DNA of 56,699 nucleotides from CAZMRW01 sp964568805. GTDB lineage: Bacteria; Pseudomonadota; Gammaproteobacteria; Methylococcales; Methylomonadaceae. The stretch lies in contig CAZMRW010000016.1 of assembly GCA_964568805.1 (NCBI GenBank), positions 1 through 56,699 on the forward strand, read 5' to 3'. The notes below the pieces were generated by a model, which was given only the letters and a program-made list of their open reading frames with translations, had not been told where the DNA came from and made no database searches. Positions 52,179 through 56,699 of the stretch are shown one piece after another. Positions within the stretch are counted from its first letter, which is position 1. The number at the start of each line of letters is the position of its first letter. The position numbers and the translations under genes were made by a program.

Positions 52179-53300
52179 TTATTGAAATTTATCCGGCAGC
52201 CATCCCCTGTTGACGCAATCGCGGAAACACCATTCAGGTGTCGTTTCAGTCTTGTAACTCCAGAAAAACCAGCCGAGAAATTTTTCAAAGGTGGCCAGTT
52301 GCGCGGCGGCATAGCCCCGGTAGGCGACATTGGTTTGAAAATTATCCATACGCTCCAATGCATAGTTAAAGGGGCCTTCCGCCCAAAGCGAAACGAACTT
52401 CGGGTTAAGTCCCAGGCTCCATTCGCCGACAAAAGTCCACAGGCCGAGCTGGTGGATAATATCGTCGGCTTCGTGTTTCCAGTCGATTACCGATTTTCCA
52501 ATATGGCCATAAATATCGGTGTCAATATCGGCCCGGTCAAAACACTGGTAGCGATGGATATCGAAGATGACATTGCTAAACTCAGGTTGCTGCAAAAAAC
52601 CGGTGTATTCGCGGAATGAGCGGAACCCGTCATGGAAAACCACGGCGACATCTTCAGGTCGGCAGTATTTACGGATTCGATAATAACCTTCCGTCGTGTA
52701 ATGCTTCAACAGATTAGTATCGATATCCCAGCGCGGTTCATTCAATACCTCGATAGCGTGCAAGGCCGGCCGATTGCGGTAGCGTTCGGCCAGGCGTTCA
52801 AGTATATTCAGTGAATGATTGATATAGTCGGCTTGAGTGTGCCACTCGCAGATATCCTTGATGCCGCCGTTATCGAATCCGTTCTGGCAGCCGGGAGCGG
52901 CATGCAAATCCAGCACCACATGCAGTCCATAATCTTCTGCCCAATTGAATGCCTGGTCAAGAATGTCGACGCCTCCTTCTACATAAGGGTGAGTTATCGC
53001 GCCATAGACTCTGTGATAGGGATAGTCTTGCCCGAAAATCCAGTGCCCGACCGGAATCCGCACGGCATTGATGCCGATACCGGCCAGCCATGCAAAATCA
53101 TCGCGGGTGATGAACGAGTGCCAGTGTTTTTTCAACAGGGTGTCTGCTTTTGCACCCAGTTCCACGCACCAGGAAGTCTCATCGCTTGCCTGCAGGCCTT
53201 CAAACAGGCTGGGGACCATCCATTTTTCGAGGAGGAGCCAGCCGCCGAGATTAACGCCTCGCAGCTTCTTGCCGAGTTTATGGCTAAATTGCGGATTCAT
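52179..53300 (-). CDS. Glycoside hydrolase family 5, exo-1,3-glucanase-like
   Basis: A 373-residue TIM-barrel hydrolase. KLRGVNLGGWLLLEKWMVPSLFEG at the N-terminus is typical of fungal-type exo-beta-1,3-glucanases (GH5_9-like). The acid/base Glu is in VLNEPRW near residue 188 and the nucleophile Glu in FVGEWSLG near 295. HAAPGCQNGFDNGG and DIHRYQCF are other family marks. No signal peptide is present, so it should act in the cytoplasm. It is 9 bases after the ABC protein gene. Substrate could be an imported beta-glucan fragment or a glycolipid; this is inference. Confidence 0.87.
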   Translation of the reverse strand: MNPQFSHKLGKKLRGVNLGGWLLLEKWMVPSLFEGLQASDETSWCVELGAKADTLLKKHWHSFITRDDFAWLAGIGINAVRIPVGHWIFGQDYPYHRVYGAITHPYVEGGVDILDQAFNWAEDYGLHVVLDLHAAPGCQNGFDNGGIKDICEWHTQADYINHSLNILERLAERYRNRPALHAIEVLNEPRWDIDTNLLKHYTTEGYYRIRKYCRPEDVAVVFHDGFRSFREYTGFLQQPEFSNVIFDIHRYQCFDRADIDTDIYGHIGKSVIDWKHEADDIIHQLGLWTFVGEWSLGLNPKFVSLWAEGPFNYALERMDNFQTNVAYRGYAAAQLATFEKFLGWFFWSYKTETTPEWCFRDCVNRGWLPDKFQ

Positions 53301-53309
53301 TGTGTTTTC

Positions 53310-55040
53310 CTATTTTCGCGTTTCAGGTACCGGATGACTTTCGGGCGGCTGCAGTACAATTTTACGTTCATGAAACGCCTCTGCGGTGGGCTGGTTGGTT
53401 ATCGACAGCATCGCCGCTTCCGGCAGATTGTCCCGGATCAAGCGCAGCATCTCGGCCTCTCCTTCGGGATCAAGCGAGTCAAAGGCTTCCTGCAACAAAA
53501 TCCACTTGGGCCGATACAGCAACAGGCGAACCAGTCCCAAACGCTGTTGTTGTTCGCGCGAAAGCGATTTATCCCAGGTATCACTTTGCTCGAGCAGATC
53601 CAGCAAATCAGGGACGCCGGCAATTTTAAACGACTCCTCAAGTTCGGCCTGGCTGAATCTTTCAGCCGCAGACGGATAGCAGATCGCCGACCGCAGCGTA
53701 CCGTGCGGCAAATAAGGCCGAGGCGGCATGAAAAACATCGGCTCCTCGTCCGGAAGGTCGATATTGCCGCCGCCCCACGGCCAAAGGCCTGCGATCGCTT
53801 TAAAAAGCTTGGCCGCCGTGGGCGCGTGGCCGGAGATGAGCACCCGTTCGCCCGGTCCGATCTCATCATTGATATCGCAGAGGATCTCTTCGCCATTGAG
53901 TTTGGAAATGCATAAATTACGGAAGCGTAATTTGGGCGCATCTGTTTTTTTCACGACGATCCGATGGGGATCGGGGCGCTGGATTTCCTGTTCCAGATCG
54001 TCCAATGCCTTGACCAGGCCCAGCACCCGCTCGGCTGATGCCCGCCATTGGGCGATGCCGGCCATATTGTCGACCGGCCATGATAATGCCGAGGCCATAT
54101 GCTGGAAGGCTTGCGCCGATTGCATCAAGGCGCCGAGCGTGACCGTTCCCAGCACATAGCGCGGCGACGATACCAGAATGGGGAAGGCCATCGACAACAC
54201 CGAATAACCGGAAGTGAAAATGAGTATTTGTTTCCAGGCATCGGTTTGCCGGTCATAGACCTGAAGAATATCCTGAAAAAGCGATAGCAAGCGGTTTCGC
54301 TCGTTATCCTCGCCGCGGATCAGCGCAATCGCCTGCGAATTTTCCCTTGCTGTAACCAGGCCGAACCGGAAATTGGCTTCCATGGTTTGTCTGGTATGGG
54401 TGGTCTTGATTAATGGCTGGCCTATCCACCACCCTAACAATGAAGCGGTGGCCGCATACATGATCGCTATCCAGACCAGATGCCCATAAATGGGTGTATG
54501 AATGAACCATAAGTCGAGGACAACTGTGCCGGACAGGTTCCAGAGTATGGTGGTAAAACTGATCAGCATCAGCAGGCTGTAAAATAGCGAATGACTGAAT
54601 GAGATCGCGTCATCGATCGCAATGCGGATATCCTCTGCGATACGTCCATCGGGATTATCGTGATCGCCCGAAATATGAGTCACTAGATAGTGACGGCCTT
54701 TGTGCATCCATCTGCCGATGACCTGATCGGTCAGCCAGCCTCGCCAGCCGACTTGCAGGCGCCGTTTGATGGCCAGATGCGTGCTGGTGACAGCCATGCT
54801 GGCCGCGAAGATCAGGATGATGAGCCCGATTTGCTTTAATAGTCCGGACATGGAGCGCTGTTCCAGCGCATTAAAAAGATTGGCGCTCCATTGGTTGATG
54901 ATGATGGCAAGGCCGATCTGCATCAAGGTAAGGAAGATCAAGATCAGGGTTTGCTTCCAAATGGAAATCTTGTCTTCAGAATTCCAGTAGGGACCTGCCA
55001 GTTTGATGAACAGCAAGAAAAATTGGCTAGTGCTCATCAT
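53310..55040 (-). CDS. SbmA/YddA-like ABC transporter with degenerate ATPase
   Basis: A 576-residue protein of the ABC_membrane_2 (SbmA/BacA, ABCD-like) family. Six helices fill residues 1-330, with NWSA-like FLTLMQIGLAIIINQWSANLFNALEQR. An ATPase domain follows from about 370. Its key residues are lost: the Walker A site reads SGHAPTAAKLFKAIAGLWPWG with no GKS/T, Walker B is WILLQEAFDSLD with Q in place of the Asp, and the signature is LSREQQQRLGLVR. SbmA itself has no ATPase and runs on the proton gradient, so the domain here may be vestigial or structural. It is the first gene before GH5. Confidence 0.9.
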   Translation of the reverse strand: MMSTSQFFLLFIKLAGPYWNSEDKISIWKQTLILIFLTLMQIGLAIIINQWSANLFNALEQRSMSGLLKQIGLIILIFAASMAVTSTHLAIKRRLQVGWRGWLTDQVIGRWMHKGRHYLVTHISGDHDNPDGRIAEDIRIAIDDAISFSHSLFYSLLMLISFTTILWNLSGTVVLDLWFIHTPIYGHLVWIAIMYAATASLLGWWIGQPLIKTTHTRQTMEANFRFGLVTARENSQAIALIRGEDNERNRLLSLFQDILQVYDRQTDAWKQILIFTSGYSVLSMAFPILVSSPRYVLGTVTLGALMQSAQAFQHMASALSWPVDNMAGIAQWRASAERVLGLVKALDDLEQEIQRPDPHRIVVKKTDAPKLRFRNLCISKLNGEEILCDINDEIGPGERVLISGHAPTAAKLFKAIAGLWPWGGGNIDLPDEEPMFFMPPRPYLPHGTLRSAICYPSAAERFSQAELEESFKIAGVPDLLDLLEQSDTWDKSLSREQQQRLGLVRLLLYRPKWILLQEAFDSLDPEGEAEMLRLIRDNLPEAAMLSITNQPTAEAFHERKIVLQPPESHPVPETRK

Positions 55041-55269
55041 GGCGAAAGCTCCGGGTCAAGATGAAAAGTAGGTCATTATCGTGCCGGAATGTGTTAATAC
55101 CGGTATTCAAACAATAGGTCGAACCCGTTGGTTCGATACTATGACGATAAGAAAGAATCATGGCGGCGTCTTTATAATTGGTTATTATTAAGCGGTTATC
55201 ATTCAGCCCATTTGTCCTGCATAGCAAAACAGATAGTAATACTAAATTCAATATTAGCAACATTCCTCG

Positions 55270-55275
55270 TATAAT
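55270..55275 (+). promoter_or_regulatory. Candidate promoter of lgt
   Basis: A perfect TATAAT, with a weak TTCAAT at 55247-55252, 17 bases upstream. The lgt start follows 26-38 bases later. Confidence 0.5.
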
Positions 55276-55300
55276 GAACACCTGATTTTTTATTAGGACG

Positions 55301-56101
55301 ATGCGAAACATTATGCTTACTTATCCACAGATCGATCCCATTGCCGTAAGCTTAGGGCCGCTGAAAATCCATTGGTACGGATTGATGTATTTGCTGGGAT
55401 TTGCCGCAGTCTGGATTTTGGGCCAAAAAAGGGCGGCGCAGCCCTGGTCGCCGGTGAAACCGGAAGCCATTGAGGATTTGGTCACTTACGGCGCTCTTGG
55501 CGTCATTTTAGGCGGCCGGATAGGCTACGTCCTGTTTTATAATTTCGCCGAATTTTTGAGCGATCCCCTGGTGCTGTTTAAAATCTGGCAAGGCGGCATG
55601 TCGTTTCATGGCGGCATGCTGGGCGTGTTCATCGCCATGTGGATTTTTAGCAAAAAACAGAATTGCACCATGCTGCAACTGACCGATATCATCGCGCCGT
55701 TAGCGCCGATTGGGCTGGGCGCAGGACGCATCGGCAATTTTATCAATTCCGAGCTATGGGGCAGGACGACTGATGTGCCCTGGGCCATGGTGTTTCCCAA
55801 CGGGGGGCCGCTGCCGCGCCATCCGTCCCAGCTTTATGAAGCTTTTTTAGAAGGGGTGGTGCTGTTTGCCATACTCTGGATTTATACCGCCAAACCCAGG
55901 CCGACGATGGCCGCCACCGGCATGGCCCTGTTTTTTTACGGCTGCTTCCGGTTTTTTGTCGAATTTTTCAGAATGCCCGATGCGCAACTGGGCTATCTGG
56001 CCTTGCAATGGGTCACCATGGGGCAAATATTGTCAACGCCGATGATCCTGATAGGTGGGGGGATGATTTATTTTGCTTATAGAAAGGGGTTAAGCAAATA
56101 A
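55301..56101 (+). CDS. lgt: Prolipoprotein diacylglyceryl transferase
   Basis: A 266-residue inner-membrane enzyme that moves diacylglycerol from phosphatidylglycerol to the lipobox Cys. The Lgt signature GRIGNFINSELWGR is near residue 148, with HWYGLMYLLGF near 24, MSFHGGMLGV near 104, HPSQLYEA near 172 and RFFVEFFR near 210. Start ATG 55301 has AGGA only 2 bases before it. ATG 55313 (MLTYPQIDP) is the start seen in most relatives. It would process the several lipoproteins of this window. Confidence 0.96.
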   Translation: MRNIMLTYPQIDPIAVSLGPLKIHWYGLMYLLGFAAVWILGQKRAAQPWSPVKPEAIEDLVTYGALGVILGGRIGYVLFYNFAEFLSDPLVLFKIWQGGMSFHGGMLGVFIAMWIFSKKQNCTMLQLTDIIAPLAPIGLGAGRIGNFINSELWGRTTDVPWAMVFPNGGPLPRHPSQLYEAFLEGVVLFAILWIYTAKPRPTMAATGMALFFYGCFRFFVEFFRMPDAQLGYLALQWVTMGQILSTPMILIGGGMIYFAYRKGLSK

Positions 56102-56200
56102 TCCGATAAAGTCGTAAAGAATATCTATGCCATGAGGTGGGCAAATTTCTTGGATTAGCTCGAACGATGCGCTTTTTTAAACTCAATGCCTCATAGGACT

Positions 56201-56299
56201 CTAATTTTTTGTCGGGATAAGTTTACGAATTAAGCCGGTAAGTAAAATTGGCCAGAAAATCCAGTGCATCATGGTTACGACAAAGGTATAACCTTTCAT
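56201..56299 (-). CDS. Possible 32-residue membrane peptide
   Basis: A short frame reading MKGYTFVVTMMHWIFWPILL then TGLIRKLIPTKN. It predicts one hydrophobic helix with a basic C-terminus. It starts one base after the stop of the 74-codon frame upstream (TAG G ATG), which favours coupled translation. Its end overlaps a degenerate family B-like repeat. No ribosome binding site at good distance is seen. Confidence 0.35.
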   Translation of the reverse strand: MKGYTFVVTMMHWIFWPILLTGLIRKLIPTKN

Positions 56300-56300
56300 C

Positions 56301-56525
56301 CTAAAAAGAGCGGTTGAATTCGCTATGCAGGCGCCGGTAGGCGTCCGGCGGCTGCAATTGGCATCCTTTGAGGTACTTGACCAGCGCTAAACTCAATATT
56401 CGGTACCAGCATTGAATCGTCGTCAACTGCTCCGCAGTTGACCTCAGTTCTTTGAAGAACGCAGCGATTCTGCGATAGCGCTGTTCGACCTTTTCAGCTT
56501 CGGCATGCGTGCTGCTGATGGTCAA
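56301..56525 (-). CDS. Unknown 74-residue helical protein, maybe partial
   Basis: An open frame with two helix-rich parts (AEAEKVEQRYRRIAAFFKEL and TTIQCWYRILSLALVKYLK). I do not recognise it. It begins at a TTG without a ribosome binding site, and another minus-strand frame (56522-56699) is open to the window edge and ends exactly there. It could therefore be the tail of a frameshifted longer gene. Confidence 0.4.
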   Translation of the reverse strand: MTISSTHAEAEKVEQRYRRIAAFFKELRSTAEQLTTIQCWYRILSLALVKYLKGCQLQPPDAYRRLHSEFNRSF

Positions 56526-56699
56526 GCAATTTTGACCGGCATGACGGGTCTGCTTACCGATCGCGTAAAATGTGGATTAAGGGCTGACACGTAGAAAACT
56601 CCAAAAGAACAGAGCGACGGCGATCCGGCCGAAGACGTGGACCAAAGTCCGTTATAAGAACGCACTTTAGAAGCACACTCAATGCCGGTTTTTTCTTCA

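Noticed and set aside
52815..53915. 366-codon plus-strand frame over the GH5 and ABC genes
   Set aside because: It is antisense to two well-supported genes and shows no family motifs.

Overview
The window looks like chromosomal DNA of a hopanoid-making gammaproteobacterium, and a Methylococcales-type methanotroph is the best guess. This is an inference from gene content: single-gene squalene synthase, squalene-hopene cyclase, HpnG, HpnH, HpnO, CopC/CopD, type IV pilin operon, Mg-type HemB and xseB-ispA-dxs. No methane or methanol oxidation gene lies in the window. No rRNA, tRNA, CRISPR array or prophage was seen.

Layout. (1) 203-3544: a thioesterase, LolA-like and MMPL-exporter trio that resembles the end of a lipid or aryl-polyene type cluster beginning before the window. 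(2) 3663-10230: a Uma2-type nuclease gene, hrpA, a VapBC-type toxin-antitoxin pair, a frameshifted coiled-coil membrane protein gene and a dense patch of intergenic palindromic repeats, including a fragment of a second vapB copy. (3) 10231-16519: a minor pilin operon (fimT, pilW, pilX, a very large pilV-like gene, pilE) and a divergent second pilE. No pilY1 is present. (4) 16535-23873: housekeeping and envelope genes (ychJ-like, an Ala-rich lipoprotein, gamma-carbonic anhydrase-like, aroE, hemB, an mlaC-like gene, a CPA2 antiporter). (5) 23944-27466: the sulfate-activation pair cysD-cysN, split by a small cassette that encodes a four-helix-bundle protein and is bounded by inverted heptanucleotide repeats. 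(6) 27583-46556: an FAD dehydrogenase, then the hopanoid locus. Seven tightly packed minus-strand genes (sqs, shc, hpnG, hpnO, copC, copD, dxs1) face hpnH, an hpnM-like gene and an mlaA-like gene on the plus strand. Then follow apt and the standard xseB-ispA-dxs2 cluster. dxs1 and dxs2 are almost identical, so a direct repeat of about 1.83 kb brackets the hopanoid genes. (7) 46838-56525: a di-haem peroxidase, phosphoesterase and cytochrome c operon, a BT1-type transporter, a DUF599 protein, a GH5 glucanase-like enzyme, an SbmA/YddA-like ABC protein with a degenerate ATPase, lgt, and two small unrecognised ORFs.

How the genes fit together. Dxs makes DXP for the MEP pathway and IspA makes farnesyl diphosphate. 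Sqs joins two of these to squalene and Shc cyclises it to hopene. HpnH adds adenosine, HpnG removes adenine (which Apt could salvage), and HpnO aminates the side chain. The HpnM- and MlaA-like proteins are probable lipid-trafficking factors. CopC and CopD share the same tight operon, which suggests a tie between copper handling and hopanoid-rich membranes.

The most notable points are the dxs duplication around the locus, the hopanoid-copper-dxs operon, the heptad-repeat cassette inside cysDN, the giant PilV where PilY1 would be expected, and several decaying domains (CysN C-terminus, ABC ATPase, vapB copy, DUF1640-like gene).
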